Below, one piece after another: positions 1-7,436 of a DNA stretch of 37,021 bases. The translations under genes were made by a program, and so were the position numbers. This DNA comes from Chloroflexota bacterium. GTDB lineage: Bacteria; Chloroflexota; Limnocylindria; Limnocylindrales; CSP1-4. The notes beneath the pieces were generated by a model. It was given only the letters and a program-made list of their open reading frames with translations. It was not told the DNA's origin and ran no database searches. How positions within the stretch are numbered: position 1 is the stretch's first letter; every line of letters begins with the position of its first letter. The stretch lies in the NCBI GenBank assembly GCA_005882635.1, contig VBFG01000080.1, positions 1-37,021 on the forward strand. Reading direction: 5' to 3'.

Positions 1-83
1 TCGCGGTAGGCGCGCACCAGCGCGTCGATGTCGACGAGGCTGTTCGGGTCGGCGGGCTGGCCGGCCAGCGGGCTGTTCGCCAT
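1..83 (-). CDS. pgm: Phosphoglucomutase (alpha-D-glucose-specific type), N-terminal fragment
   Basis: Only the first 27 codons are in the window; the gene continues leftwards beyond base 1. The ATG at 83 is preceded by a clear GAGGAG-type ribosome site (minus strand, about 6 nt spacing), so the start is secure. The peptide begins MANSPLAGQPADPNSLVD and runs on to DIDALVRAYR. This resembles the extreme N-terminus of alpha-D-glucose-phosphate phosphoglucomutases, which typically read RAGxPAxPxxLVDVxxLVxAYY. The enzyme would interconvert glucose-1-phosphate and glucose-6-phosphate, which would feed the GlgC enzyme encoded at 26712-28127. The identification rests on a short stretch, and no catalytic residue is visible. 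The sequence TATGGT at 110-115 (minus strand) is a possible -10 box. Confidence 0.6.
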   Translation of the reverse strand, partial: MANSPLAGQPADPNSLVDIDALVRAYR

Positions 84-190
84 CAGCTCCTCGCGACTCC
101 CACGAGCCCACCATAGCCGACATTCGTCCATCCGGGCCGTCCACGCGTGCGGGTGGCGGCGAGGCTCGCGATCGAGCCACGATCGCACCG

Positions 191-700
191 ATGAACACCT
201 CAGATCGACCCGATTCCACCGGCGCTCGACCGGCGCCGTCCCTGGTCCGCCTCGCGCCCGCCGCCCTCGTCGGCGCGATGGGCGTGATCGTCCTGAGCGT
301 CGCCTTCAGCGGCTATGTCGTCGGCTCGAGCCACGACCTTCCGGCGGAGGTGTCCGGCGACGCGCGGGCGCTCGTCGCCGCGACGCCGGCAATCGCGGCC
401 GTCGGCCTTCTCCACCTCCTCGTCGCGCTGGCGCTCGCCCGCGGCCGTGACGCCGTGCGCCTCGTCGCGGCTGCGGTCACGGGCCTCGTCGCGCTCGCCG
501 CAGGAACCTCCGCGGCGATGCTCGCTGCCGGCGTCGACCCCGTCGGCTGGTCGTCGGCGGCTCACCCGATCGGTGTGGGGGTGGGCATGATGGCGATCGC
601 AGCGGCGGTCTACGGGTTGGCCGCCTTCGTCGGCGGGATCGGACCGGCCGACGGTCCGAGTGTCGAGCGCCGCTTCGAGATCGACCTCGCAGCGGCCTGA
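191..700 (+). CDS. Four-helix integral membrane protein of unknown function
   Basis: 169 residues. A short polar N-terminus is followed by four hydrophobic segments at roughly 25-47, 64-88, 92-113 and 127-150, then a short charged tail ending FEIDLAAA. The size and four-helix pattern resemble small uncharacterised families such as DUF6069, but I recognise no catalytic or binding motif, so this comparison is only suggestive. The ATG at 191 has no good Shine-Dalgarno sequence; CACGAT lies 7 nt upstream. It is divergent from the pgm fragment and lies about 50 bases before the VOC gene on the same strand. It is probably located in the cytoplasmic membrane. Function is unknown. Confidence 0.75.
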   Translation: MNTSDRPDSTGARPAPSLVRLAPAALVGAMGVIVLSVAFSGYVVGSSHDLPAEVSGDARALVAATPAIAAVGLLHLLVALALARGRDAVRLVAAAVTGLVALAAGTSAAMLAAGVDPVGWSSAAHPIGVGVGMMAIAAAVYGLAAFVGGIGPADGPSVERRFEIDLAAA

Positions 701-725
701 TCGCGGCGGCATCCGTCACACCGCT

Positions 726-740
726 CGGAGATGATCTCCG
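726..740. promoter_or_regulatory. Perfect 15-bp palindrome before the VOC gene (possible operator)
   Basis: CGGAGAT-G-ATCTCCG forms perfect 7-bp inverted arms around one central base. It ends one base before the GGAGG ribosome site (742-746) of the VOC gene. It could be a repressor-binding site or a small hairpin limiting ribosome access. No cognate regulator is adjacent. Confidence 0.4.
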
Positions 741-752
741 TGGAGGTGCCCG

Positions 753-1175
753 ATGCCCGTCTTCCCCAGCGAGGCCACAGATCTCACTCGCCTGCTCGTC
801 GTGTCGAACCTTGCGCGGTCGCTCGCCTGGTATCGCGACGTCCTCGGCGCCGAGCTCAGCGGCGAGTACGGCGGAACGTCCGCGGTCCTTCGCTTCGTCG
901 ACTCGTGGCTGCTCCTCGTCACCGGCGGCGGTCCGACCACCGACAAGCCGAGCGTCACGATGGCTCCCCCGCCGGATCCGGACGTCGCCAGCGCCGAGCT
1001 GATCATCGCGGTGCCCGATTGCCGCGCCGCGCACGCGGAGCTGACCGCACGCGGCGCCCGGTTCCTCACGGACCCGATCGAGTACCCGTGGGAGATTCGG
1101 GCGTTCTTCCGTGACCCGGACGGCCACCTCTTCGAGATCAGCCAGCGCAAGCGACCGGCCGATCCCGCCGCCTAG
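753..1175 (+). CDS. VOC superfamily (glyoxalase/bleomycin-resistance-like) protein
   Basis: 140 residues, the usual size of a single VOC unit made of two beta-alpha-beta-beta-beta modules. The first module carries LLVVSNLARSLAWYRDVLG (about 13-31), the classic opening of the fold. The second carries LIIAVPDCRAAHAELTARG (about 86-104) and ends with FFRDPDGHLFEISQ (about 117-130), whose Glu is the usual C-terminal metal ligand. The start is fixed by GGAGG at 742-746, 6 nt before ATG. Family members include glyoxalases, dioxygenases and antibiotic-binding proteins, and the substrate cannot be read from the sequence. A perfect palindrome lies directly upstream of the ribosome site. Confidence 0.85.
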   Translation: MPVFPSEATDLTRLLVVSNLARSLAWYRDVLGAELSGEYGGTSAVLRFVDSWLLLVTGGGPTTDKPSVTMAPPPDPDVASAELIIAVPDCRAAHAELTARGARFLTDPIEYPWEIRAFFRDPDGHLFEISQRKRPADPAA

Positions 1176-1465
1176 CGTCGGGGCCGACCGACGCCGCCGA
1201 CGCGCGTCGCCCTGGTGGTGCGCCGACGCCACGGATGCGGGGGCCACGGCGCGGTCGTCCGATCGCCGTAGGGGTCCCGTCCTCGGGCCGCGAGCTCACG
1301 CTCGTCGTGTCCACGCCGCGCCGCGCCGCCGGCCGAGAGTCGCGTGCGGATGGGACCCGGGCCGCCAGCCGGGCTATTGCGCGCCGGCGCCAGATGGAGA
1401 CGATCCCAGTCGCGGCCGCTCCCCACGGCCAGCCGCCCGACCCGATGGTCGGCACGGAGTCATTC

Positions 1466-1990
1466 ATGCTCAACACGGACCGCATCTGTCTCCAGTGCGG
1501 CACGACCTCGAACGGTGATCGCGCGGTCGTCTGCCGGCGATGCGGCCTGCGCTTCGGTGACGAGCCCCGACGCGACGCGGAGCTCCCGACCTGCCCGATC
1601 TGCTACCTCACCGTCGACGACGATGGGTTGACGCCGTCCTACCGGAACCGCCTCCAGCGGATCAGCCTCGTCGCCCACATGGAGGAGCACGAGGCGTTCC
1701 CGCCCGGCGACGACGAGTGGCTCGGGACGCTCCGCCGCGGCGACCAGATCGCCGTCGGGCGGTTCAATGCCCCATTCGATCTCGTCCGACGCTATCTCGT
1801 AACGGGCCAGATCGACGGTGGTCGGAACCGGACCATCCAGCACAACGCCGTCCTGACCGCGATGTCGCAGATCAAGCGCTGGGGGCCGAACCCGGACGTC
1901 TTCGGTGACCAGCCGGCCTGGCAGGAGGCCCGGCTCCACATCGCGGCGGTCATGGACCGTTACGCCCAGGGGCGGCGGACACCATGGTGA
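1466..1990 (+). CDS. Zinc-ribbon protein of unknown function
   Basis: 174 residues. The N-terminus has a four-cysteine zinc ribbon, CLQC and CRRC separated by about 14 residues, and then a further CPIC at about 45-48, so a second metal site is possible. The remainder (LQRISLVAHMEEHEAFPP through to the C-terminus) is a mixed, probably helical region without a family I recognise. The frame stays open upstream to 1235, but ATG 1466 is preferred because GGAG at 1456-1459 lies 6 nt before it and the upstream residues are low-complexity Arg-rich. The stop overlaps the start of the next gene by 7 bases (ATGGTGA), indicating translational coupling. Zinc ribbons suggest nucleic-acid or protein contacts; no enzyme activity can be assigned. 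Confidence 0.7.
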   Translation: MLNTDRICLQCGTTSNGDRAVVCRRCGLRFGDEPRRDAELPTCPICYLTVDDDGLTPSYRNRLQRISLVAHMEEHEAFPPGDDEWLGTLRRGDQIAVGRFNAPFDLVRRYLVTGQIDGGRNRTIQHNAVLTAMSQIKRWGPNPDVFGDQPAWQEARLHIAAVMDRYAQGRRTPW

Positions 1991-2406
1991 TCGACGCCCG
2001 ATCGACCGTCGATCATCGAGCGCGCATCGAGCGGGCCTGGACCGCCGACGCCGCCATCCGGTTGGCCGCGGCGGTCACCACGGACCCGTCCGTCGAGCTG
2101 GTTCCGGACCGCGGCCACGAGCCGGCACTGGGCGCGCTGGCGGCCCGCCTCGAGCCGATCGTCAGCTGGGCCCGCTCGATCCCCGACGAGGCCGACGACA
2201 GCGCCGTCCGGCGCGGCCTCCACGTGGCGATCACGCGGGCCCTCCTCGGCGTCCCCCGCCGAACGATCCTCGTCGCCTTCCACGAGCTGCCGACGACGCT
2301 CGCGGCCGAGACGCCGGCTCCCGCCAGGCTCGAGGCGATCGCGATCGAGGTCGGCCTGCGGCTCCGCCGCCTGCCCGTTCGCTGGGACGAAGCCACGGCG
2401 AGCTGA
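1984..2406 (+). CDS. Hypothetical protein coupled to the zinc-ribbon gene
   Basis: 140 residues, soluble, rich in Ala, Arg and acidic residues, with predicted helices around 10-30, 46-65 and 100-128. I see no signal peptide, membrane segment or known motif. Its ATG lies inside the stop region of the zinc-ribbon gene (1984-1990), so the two are probably made together and may be partners. A strong stem-loop 22 bases after its stop ends the transcription unit. I do not recognise the family. Confidence 0.65.
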   Translation: MVIDARSTVDHRARIERAWTADAAIRLAAAVTTDPSVELVPDRGHEPALGALAARLEPIVSWARSIPDEADDSAVRRGLHVAITRALLGVPRRTILVAFHELPTTLAAETPAPARLEAIAIEVGLRLRRLPVRWDEATAS

Positions 2407-2427
2407 GGCCCCGAGCAACGCATGAAG

Positions 2428-2459
2428 AACCGGCGGCCCGCCGAGGCGGGCCGCCGGTT
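2428..2459. terminator. Strong bidirectional stem-loop terminator
   Basis: AACCGGCGGCCCGCC (2428-2442) pairs perfectly with GGCGGGCCGCCGGTT (2445-2459); in practice 14 pairs with a 4-base loop. It sits between two convergent genes (stops at 2406 and 2476). The AA/TT ends and a short TTTT at 2464-2467 favour intrinsic termination on the plus strand. Confidence 0.85.
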
Positions 2460-2475
2460 CGACGTTTTCGGCCGA

Positions 2476-2853
2476 CTACAGGTCGGACGTGGACGGAGAG
2501 CTCGTCGAGCCGTTCGTCGACGGCGCGGTCGAGCCGCCCGAGCTGCCAGAGCCGCTCGAGCCGCCCATGTTCGGGCAGTCGCCGGGCGAGCCTGAATGGG
2601 TCCGCGGCGCGGTCCCACCCGTGCTCCCGCTGCCCGATGGCTGCGTCGTCGCGTTGGGGGCGGCCGAAGCCGACGGGTCGGCCGCGGATACGACCGCGAC
2701 GCCGCCGACGGCCAGGAGGCCGATCGCAAGGAGCGTCGTCGCGACGAGCCGCTTGGCGCCGCCCAAGGACGACTGCGGCTCATTCGGCGAATCGGACGGC
2801 GCGACCGGCGGCCACGGTGCCGGCTGACTCGCCGGCGGATCGGTCCAGGACAT
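2476..2853 (-). CDS. Membrane-anchored Ser/Gly/Thr-rich protein
   Basis: 125 residues. A Pro-rich cytoplasmic N-terminus (about 1-33) precedes one hydrophobic helix (about 36-58, KRLVATTLLAIGLLAVGG and following). A low-complexity extracellular tail rich in Ser, Gly, Thr and Pro follows to the end. The tail contains a single short cysteine-containing segment (GDCPNMGG). The start at 2853 is set by AAGGAG 6 nt upstream on the minus strand; a longer open frame reaches 3015 but lacks a ribosome site and runs through two stem-loops. No enzymatic motif is visible. It looks like a surface-exposed stalk or anchor; the role is unknown. Confidence 0.65.
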   Translation of the reverse strand: MSWTDPPASQPAPWPPVAPSDSPNEPQSSLGGAKRLVATTLLAIGLLAVGGVAVVSAADPSASAAPNATTQPSGSGSTGGTAPRTHSGSPGDCPNMGGSSGSGSSGGSTAPSTNGSTSSPSTSDL

Positions 2854-2961
2854 CGTTGACTCCTTCATGCGGGTTGGGTCGGTTCCTGCGTCATCGCTCG
2901 TGCATCGGCACCTCCGGGAGGCGGGTCTGGACCGCGACCAGGTCGGTCGCGGGCAGGTCGA

Positions 2962-3004
2962 CGGACCGCCCCCGGCGGTCCGCCGGCCGTCCCCAACGGC
3001 CGGC
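2962..3004. terminator. Two adjacent stem-loops, probable end of the moxR operon
   Basis: CGGACCGCC/GGCGGTCCG (2962-2970 with 2974-2982) and GCCGGCCGT/ACGGCCGGC (2982-2990 with 2996-3004) are perfect 9-bp stems lying back to back and sharing base 2982. They follow the minus-strand operon ending at 3088 and precede the minus-strand gene starting at 2853. There is no clear T-run, so this is a candidate terminator or transcript-stabilising structure. Confidence 0.55.
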
Positions 3005-3087
3005 ACCGCTCCCACGGCGTACGGATCCGTCGGCGCCCCCAGGCGGACGGACCGAAGCGTTGGCGAGCCTGGCGTGCATCGATGGGC

Positions 3088-4161
3088 TCACGGGAACCGG
3101 TTAAACCAGTGCGCCGCCAGCCCGGCGCCGCCGACCACGAGGAGGAGCCCGGCGGCGGCGAACCACTGGGTCACCTCGCGCTCCTCGGTCGTGTAGCCGA
3201 TCTTCGTCCCGAGGTTCTCGTAGATCTGGGCGAGGTCCTGGGCGGTCGGCGCCTCGAAATAACGGCCGCCGGTCGTCTCGGCGATCGCCGCGAGGGTGTC
3301 GGTGTCGGGCGGGACGTTCAGGGTGTGGAGCTGGCCCTGGTTGTCCGGGACCGTCACGACGCCGTCGGCGGTCCCAAGGGCGATCGTGTAGATCGGGACG
3401 TCGAGACCCGCCGCCTCCTCCGCCGCGGGAATCGGCTCCAGCTCGCCGGTCGAGTTCGCGCCGTCAGAGAGAAGGACCGTCGCGACGATCGGCTTCTGCG
3501 CCTCAGGCGCCGCCGACCCTGACGGTGCCGGGGTCGCGCTCGCTGAGGCGGACGGGGTGGGCGATCCGGATGCCGATGGGTCGGGCGACGCCGACGGCGC
3601 GGCGCCACTCGACGACGCGTTCGGGTCGAGGCCGGCGGCCTCGAGCGACGTCACGATCGCATCGCCGAGGGCGGTCCCGCCGCGAGCGGCCAGGTTGTCG
3701 AGGGCGGCGTGGAGTGCGGCCCGGTCCGTCGTCGGCTCGACGACGATCCGCGGCGCGGTCGAGAACGCCACCAGCCCGACCTTGAAGCTCGCCGGCAGCT
3801 GGTCGATGAACGCCGAGGCCGCCTTCTGGGCCGCGGCGAGCCGGCTCGGATCGACGTCCACCGCGGTCATCGAGCCCGAGACGTCCATCGTCAGGATGAT
3901 CGTGGCCTCGTCCCGCGGCACGGCGACGGCCATCGACGGTCGCGCCAGCGCGACGACGAGGGCGGTCATCGCCACGAGATAGAGAGCCGGCGGGACGTGC
4001 CGCCTCCAGGCGGGCGTCCGCGGCACGAGGTTGCCGAGCAGGTCGACGTTGGTGAAGCGAACGACGTACCGGCTGCGTCGCCGCTGGACCTGGCCGTAGA
4101 CGACGAACGCGGCCGGGACGATGAGCAGGCAGAGAAGCAGGATCGGATCGGCGAACGTCAC
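3088..4161 (-). CDS. VWA-domain membrane protein (BatA/BatB-like)
   Basis: 357 residues. Two N-terminal helices (about 8-24 and 58-73) precede a von Willebrand factor A domain with a complete MIDAS metal site: DVSGS at 93-97, the Thr of GGTALGD (163) and LSDG at 231-234. A C-terminal helix lies at about 331-350. This is the layout of Bat-type proteins of MoxR-linked operons, implicated in envelope stress or protein-complex maturation, with the VWA domain outside the membrane. An unusual Ser/Pro/Ala-rich stretch (about 181-222) interrupts the VWA fold after the MIDAS Thr and before the LSDG strand. The ATG overlaps the stop of the DUF58 gene by ATGA (4158-4161). Third gene of the moxR operon. 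Confidence 0.88.
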   Translation of the reverse strand: MTFADPILLLCLLIVPAAFVVYGQVQRRRSRYVVRFTNVDLLGNLVPRTPAWRRHVPPALYLVAMTALVVALARPSMAVAVPRDEATIILTMDVSGSMTAVDVDPSRLAAAQKAASAFIDQLPASFKVGLVAFSTAPRIVVEPTTDRAALHAALDNLAARGGTALGDAIVTSLEAAGLDPNASSSGAAPSASPDPSASGSPTPSASASATPAPSGSAAPEAQKPIVATVLLSDGANSTGELEPIPAAEEAAGLDVPIYTIALGTADGVVTVPDNQGQLHTLNVPPDTDTLAAIAETTGGRYFEAPTAQDLAQIYENLGTKIGYTTEEREVTQWFAAAGLLLVVGGAGLAAHWFNRFP

Positions 4162-5102
4162 GACCGGATCCCCCTCAGGCGGAGCTCGCCCGCCAGCGTT
4201 CGAAGCCAGCTGCCGGTCGTCGACAGGACGATGTGATCGACGCCGAGCCGCCGGAGGTCGGCGGCCAGCGACCCCCGCTCGTCGGCCGCGGCCGCGGCAT
4301 AGCGTTCTCGCAGCCGCCGCGACGACGTGTCGACCCGGACCTCGCGCCCGGTCTCGGCGTCGATGAGCGTCAGCTCCCCGACGTCGGTCAGCTCGAACTC
4401 GCGCGGATCGTCGATCTCGACGGCGATCACGTGGTGCCGGGCGGCGAGCGCGGCAAGCGGCCGGAGCCAGTCGCGCGGGCCGCGGAAATCGGACACGACC
4501 GCGACGAGCCCGCCGCGCGGCGCGGCGGCGTTCGCGATGCGGAGGGCGTCGGCCGGTGACGTCGCCCCGGTCCCCTCCTCGACCGCGTCGACCCGAGCGG
4601 CGTGGAGGAGCCCGAGCAGGCCCAGCCGGCCTGCGGCCGGCGGCACCCGTTGATCTCGCGAGCCGCCGAACGTGACGATCCCGAGGCGGTTGCCGCGCTG
4701 CGTCGCGAGGTGGCCGACCGCGAGGGCGACGCCCTCGGCGACGTCGGCCTTGCGGCGATCAGCCGTTCCGAACGTCATCGACGGCGAGACATCGAGCAGG
4801 AGCCACGCCGTGAGGGCCCGCTCGGGGACGTGGACGCGGACGTGCGGGATCGTGCTCCGAGCGGTGACGTTCCAGTCGATCCGCCGAACGTCGTCGCCCG
4901 GCTCGTACGGTCGGACCTGGGCGAGCTCGGTCCCGCCGCCCAGGTCGTGGGCCCGGTACTCGCCGGGGAGCAGGCCCCGGATCCTGCGGCCCACGGTCAG
5001 GTCGAGGGCGCGGAGTAGCGCTTCCGGCGTCGGGCCGGGTCCCGGTCGTTCGCGCGGTCGCTCGCGCTGGAGCCCACGCGGACCTCCGAGCGAGAGCGTC
5101 AT
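4158..5102 (-). CDS. DUF58-domain protein
   Basis: 314 residues. It carries the DUF58 signature RPYEPGDDVRRIDWN at 64-78 and a VWA-like metal motif DVSPSM at 104-109, followed by SDFRGPRDW (about 204-212). Unlike many DUF58 proteins there is no N-terminal membrane hairpin, so it is probably cytoplasmic. DUF58 proteins are encoded beside MoxR ATPases and are thought to work with them as substrate adaptors; the exact role is not settled. It overlaps the upstream moxR stop by ATGA (5099-5102) and the downstream VWA gene by ATGA, giving a tightly coupled three-gene operon. Confidence 0.88.
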   Translation of the reverse strand: MTLSLGGPRGLQRERPRERPGPGPTPEALLRALDLTVGRRIRGLLPGEYRAHDLGGGTELAQVRPYEPGDDVRRIDWNVTARSTIPHVRVHVPERALTAWLLLDVSPSMTFGTADRRKADVAEGVALAVGHLATQRGNRLGIVTFGGSRDQRVPPAAGRLGLLGLLHAARVDAVEEGTGATSPADALRIANAAAPRGGLVAVVSDFRGPRDWLRPLAALAARHHVIAVEIDDPREFELTDVGELTLIDAETGREVRVDTSSRRLRERYAAAAADERGSLAADLRRLGVDHIVLSTTGSWLRTLAGELRLRGIRS

Positions 5103-6163
5103 GCCGAGGCCTCCTCGCGCTCAGCGAAGCGGTCGGCCGCCTCGGCCCGCGCGAGCAGGCTGTCCTGGGCGATCCCGGGGACCGGAACGGCGGCGATCAG
5201 GCGGTCGAGGATCATGTCGGGGGTCACCTCCTCGGCGAGCGAGGTGAAGCTCGGCACGATCCGGTGCCGGAGGACGTCGCGCGAGAGGTCGACGACGTCA
5301 CTCGGGACGACGTAGCGACGGCCGCGGACCAGGGCGAGGGCCCGGCCGGCGTGGATGAGGTTGATGGATCCGCGTGGGCTCGCCCCGAACGCGATGTACG
5401 GCTTGACATTCGGCAGGCCGACCCGCTCCGGAGATCGCGTCGCCGCGGTCAGGGCAACGGCGTAGTCGACGATCGGGCGGTCGACATAGACCTCCGCGGT
5501 CATCGCCTGGAGCGTCGCCAGGTCCTGGGCGGTCAGGATCGGGCTGATCGCCGCGGCCGGACGGAGCGACCGCTCGACGACGAGCGCCTCCTCTTCGGCG
5601 CTCGGGTACCCGACCACGACTTTCATCATGAACCGGTCGACCTGGGCCTCCGGCAGCGGGTAGGTCCCCTCGGATTCGATCGGGTTCTGGGTCGCCATGA
5701 CGAGGAACGGTCGCGGGACGGGATGGCTCTCAGGGCCGATCGTCACCTGCCGCTCCTGCATGACCTCGAGCAGCGCCGATTGGACCTTCGCCGGCGCCCG
5801 GTTGATCTCGTCGGCGAGGAGGAAGTTGCAGAAGACCGGGCCGAGCTCGACGTCGAAGGTGCCGCGGTCGGGTCGGTAGATCCGCGTTCCGACGAGATCG
5901 CCGGGGACGAGGTCCGGCGTGAACTGGATCCGCCGGAACGAGGCGTGGAGGACGTCCGCCAGTGTCTTGATCGTCAGGGTCTTGGCGAGGCCCGGGACGC
6001 CCTCGAGGAGGAGGTGCCCGCCCGCGAGGAGGGCGACGAGGACCCGCTCGAGCATCGCGTCCTGGCCGACGATGATCCGGCGGATCTCGTAGAGGACGGC
6101 TTCGGCCGTCTCGCGGGCGTCGGCCGGGGTCGTCGCGGGGGCGGCTTGGGTGCGTGCGGTCAC
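5099..6163 (-). CDS. MoxR-family AAA+ ATPase
   Basis: 354 residues from the preferred GTG at 6163. Walker A is GVPGLAKT (about 55-62) and Walker B is LLADE (about 115-119). The conserved EINRAPAKVQSALLEVMQE segment follows, then the sensor region MATQNPIESEGTYPLPEAQ and the C-terminal lid with GASPRGS. All are typical of MoxR chaperone ATPases that remodel partner complexes together with VWA proteins. The GTG at 6163 has GGAG 6 nt upstream; an alternative GTG at 6187 would add eight residues but has no ribosome site. First gene of the operon with DUF58 and VWA genes. The leader contains a 9-bp inverted repeat and, further up, a dispersed structured repeat. Confidence 0.92.
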   Translation of the reverse strand: MTARTQAAPATTPADARETAEAVLYEIRRIIVGQDAMLERVLVALLAGGHLLLEGVPGLAKTLTIKTLADVLHASFRRIQFTPDLVPGDLVGTRIYRPDRGTFDVELGPVFCNFLLADEINRAPAKVQSALLEVMQERQVTIGPESHPVPRPFLVMATQNPIESEGTYPLPEAQVDRFMMKVVVGYPSAEEEALVVERSLRPAAAISPILTAQDLATLQAMTAEVYVDRPIVDYAVALTAATRSPERVGLPNVKPYIAFGASPRGSINLIHAGRALALVRGRRYVVPSDVVDLSRDVLRHRIVPSFTSLAEEVTPDMILDRLIAAVPVPGIAQDSLLARAEAADRFAEREEASA

Positions 6164-6527
6164 GAGCTTCTCCGCGCCCGTGGGCACGAGCGTTCAGGCT
6201 TGCTGGTCTGGCGCGACCTCCCTCGGCTGGACCGGACCGTTGGGCGTCAGGTTCAGCGGACCCGATGAGAGGAGCCTGAAACGTCCGCTGACCGAAGGAG
6301 ATCCTCCGATTTCGAACGCGGTCCACGCCCACTCGTGTTTTCCTGACCGTCCGATCTCGGAGTCCGATCTCGGAGGAAAGGCGAAAAACGGGATCGCCCT
6401 CGCCTGGCGTTCGATATCGGACGACCGCCTCTTAATGGTCGCCGTCGATCGACCTACCGCGGGACCGAGTCGGCCTTCCGAGCCTCCCAGTCCGCCCGTC
6501 GAAGCCGGTACGGCGCCACGGGCTCGC
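6164..6527. other. 364-bp intergenic region before the moxR operon
   Basis: No coding frame here looks real. It holds a 9-bp inverted repeat (TCAGCGGAC 6253-6261 with GTCCGCTGA 6283-6291) in the moxR leader and the first copy of the dispersed structured repeat (6305-6424). Part of 6320-6440 is less GC-rich than its surroundings, which suggests a regulatory function or an acquired element. Confidence 0.6.
6305..6424 (+). repeat. Dispersed structured repeat, copy 1
   Basis: The left arm TCCGATTTCGAACG (6305-6318) pairs with the right arm CGTTCGATATCGGA (6408-6421), one mismatch, across about 90 bases. Between them lie two copies of TCCGATCTCGGA (6350-6361 and 6363-6374) separated by one G; each is itself a small hairpin (TCCGA/TCGGA). 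The same plan occurs at 35232-35356, with the core-to-right-arm distance identical (58 bases) and left-arm-to-core 45 against 47 bases. Both copies lie in the same orientation upstream of a minus-strand gene. No transposase is nearby. Candidate REP/MITE-like element, operator array or structured RNA. Confidence 0.75.
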
Positions 6528-7352
6528 TCAGCGCGCCTCGAACGACCGCTTCGACAGGCCGTACGCGAAGCCCTCGATGGCGTAGTCCGGCCGGTCGTCC
6601 GGGCGGGCGACCGCGCCGAGGGTCACGAACAGCGGCGCGAAGTGCTCGACCGTCGGGTGAGCGAACGGCATTCCCGGCGCCTTCTCGCGGAAGGCGAACA
6701 GCTCGTCGACGTCGCCGCGGTTGAGCGCCTCCATCGCCCATTGGTCGAAGTCGACCGACCACTGCGGCGCCCCGGGCTTGCCGAGGAAGTACTCGTGGAT
6801 GAACGGCAGGCCGTGGGTCAGGAAGCCGCTGCCGACGATCAGCACGCCTTCGTCACGGAGCGGAGCCAGCCGCTGCCCGATCGCGAACAGGTGCTCGGCG
6901 TCCAGGTCGGGCATCGACAGCTGGAGGACCGGGATGTCGGCGTCGGGATACATCGCCTTGAGGGGCACCCACGCGCCGTGGTCGAGACCGCGGGTCGGCC
7001 GCTCCAGGACTGGCTCCGTGGCGGGCATGAGACCGAGGACCCTGGCCGCCAGGTCCGGCGCGCTCGGAGCGTCATAGCGGAGGCGGTAGTAATGCTCGGG
7101 GAAGCCGTAGAAGTCATAGACGAGCGGCACGGGCCGGGTGGAGCTGATCGCCATCGGCGCCGTCTGCCAGTGGGCGCTGACGATCAGGATCGACGACGGT
7201 CGCGACATACTCCGTGCCCAGCCGCCGAGCTCCTCCATCCAGACGGCATCCTCGAGGAGCGGCGGCGCGCCGTGGCCAAGGTAGATGGAGGGCATCGGCC
7301 CAGCCGGGCGGCTTTCGGCTGTCCGGGACTCCGTCTCGCGCGGCTCGGTCAT
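6528..7352 (-). CDS. DODA-type extradiol ring-cleavage dioxygenase (YgiD/LigB superfamily)
   Basis: 274 residues, the usual size of class III extradiol enzymes of the 4,5-DOPA dioxygenase type. Visible motifs are SIYLGHGAPP (His27), LIVSAHW (His61), GSGFLTHGLP (His180) and PFAHPTVEHFAP (His232, His237). By comparison with E. coli YgiD (His22, His57, His234), His27, His61 and His237 should bind the metal, with His180 as catalytic histidine. The enzyme would open a catechol ring with molecular oxygen in the cytoplasm; the natural substrate is unknown. Start at 7352 is set by AAGGAG 6 nt upstream, although the frame is open to 7616. It is monocistronic and divergent from the glycosylase gene. 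Confidence 0.9.
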   Translation of the reverse strand: MTEPRETESRTAESRPAGPMPSIYLGHGAPPLLEDAVWMEELGGWARSMSRPSSILIVSAHWQTAPMAISSTRPVPLVYDFYGFPEHYYRLRYDAPSAPDLAARVLGLMPATEPVLERPTRGLDHGAWVPLKAMYPDADIPVLQLSMPDLDAEHLFAIGQRLAPLRDEGVLIVGSGFLTHGLPFIHEYFLGKPGAPQWSVDFDQWAMEALNRGDVDELFAFREKAPGMPFAHPTVEHFAPLFVTLGAVARPDDRPDYAIEGFAYGLSKRSFEAR

Positions 7353-7423
7353 CGATCGCTCCTTGTATTGCTGAGAGCGTAGCGAAGCCGCCGGCAATGC
7401 AACGTTCCACCGAGCTGGCGGGT

Positions 7424-7429
7424 TACGGT
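7424..7429 (+). promoter_or_regulatory. -10 box, probable leaderless start of the glycosylase gene
   Basis: TACGGT is followed by 7 nt and then the ATG at 7437, so transcription would begin at or next to the start codon. No clear -35 is visible. Confidence 0.45.
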
Positions 7430-7436
7430 GGGGCAG

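Noticed and set aside
1235-1465. N-terminal extension of the zinc-ribbon protein
   Set aside because: Upstream residues are Arg/Ala-rich without structure, while ATG 1466 has a proper GGAG site 6 nt before it.
2854-3015. N-terminal extension of the Ser/Gly-rich protein
   Set aside because: It would read through two perfect stem-loops and lacks a ribosome site; the start at 2853 has AAGGAG.
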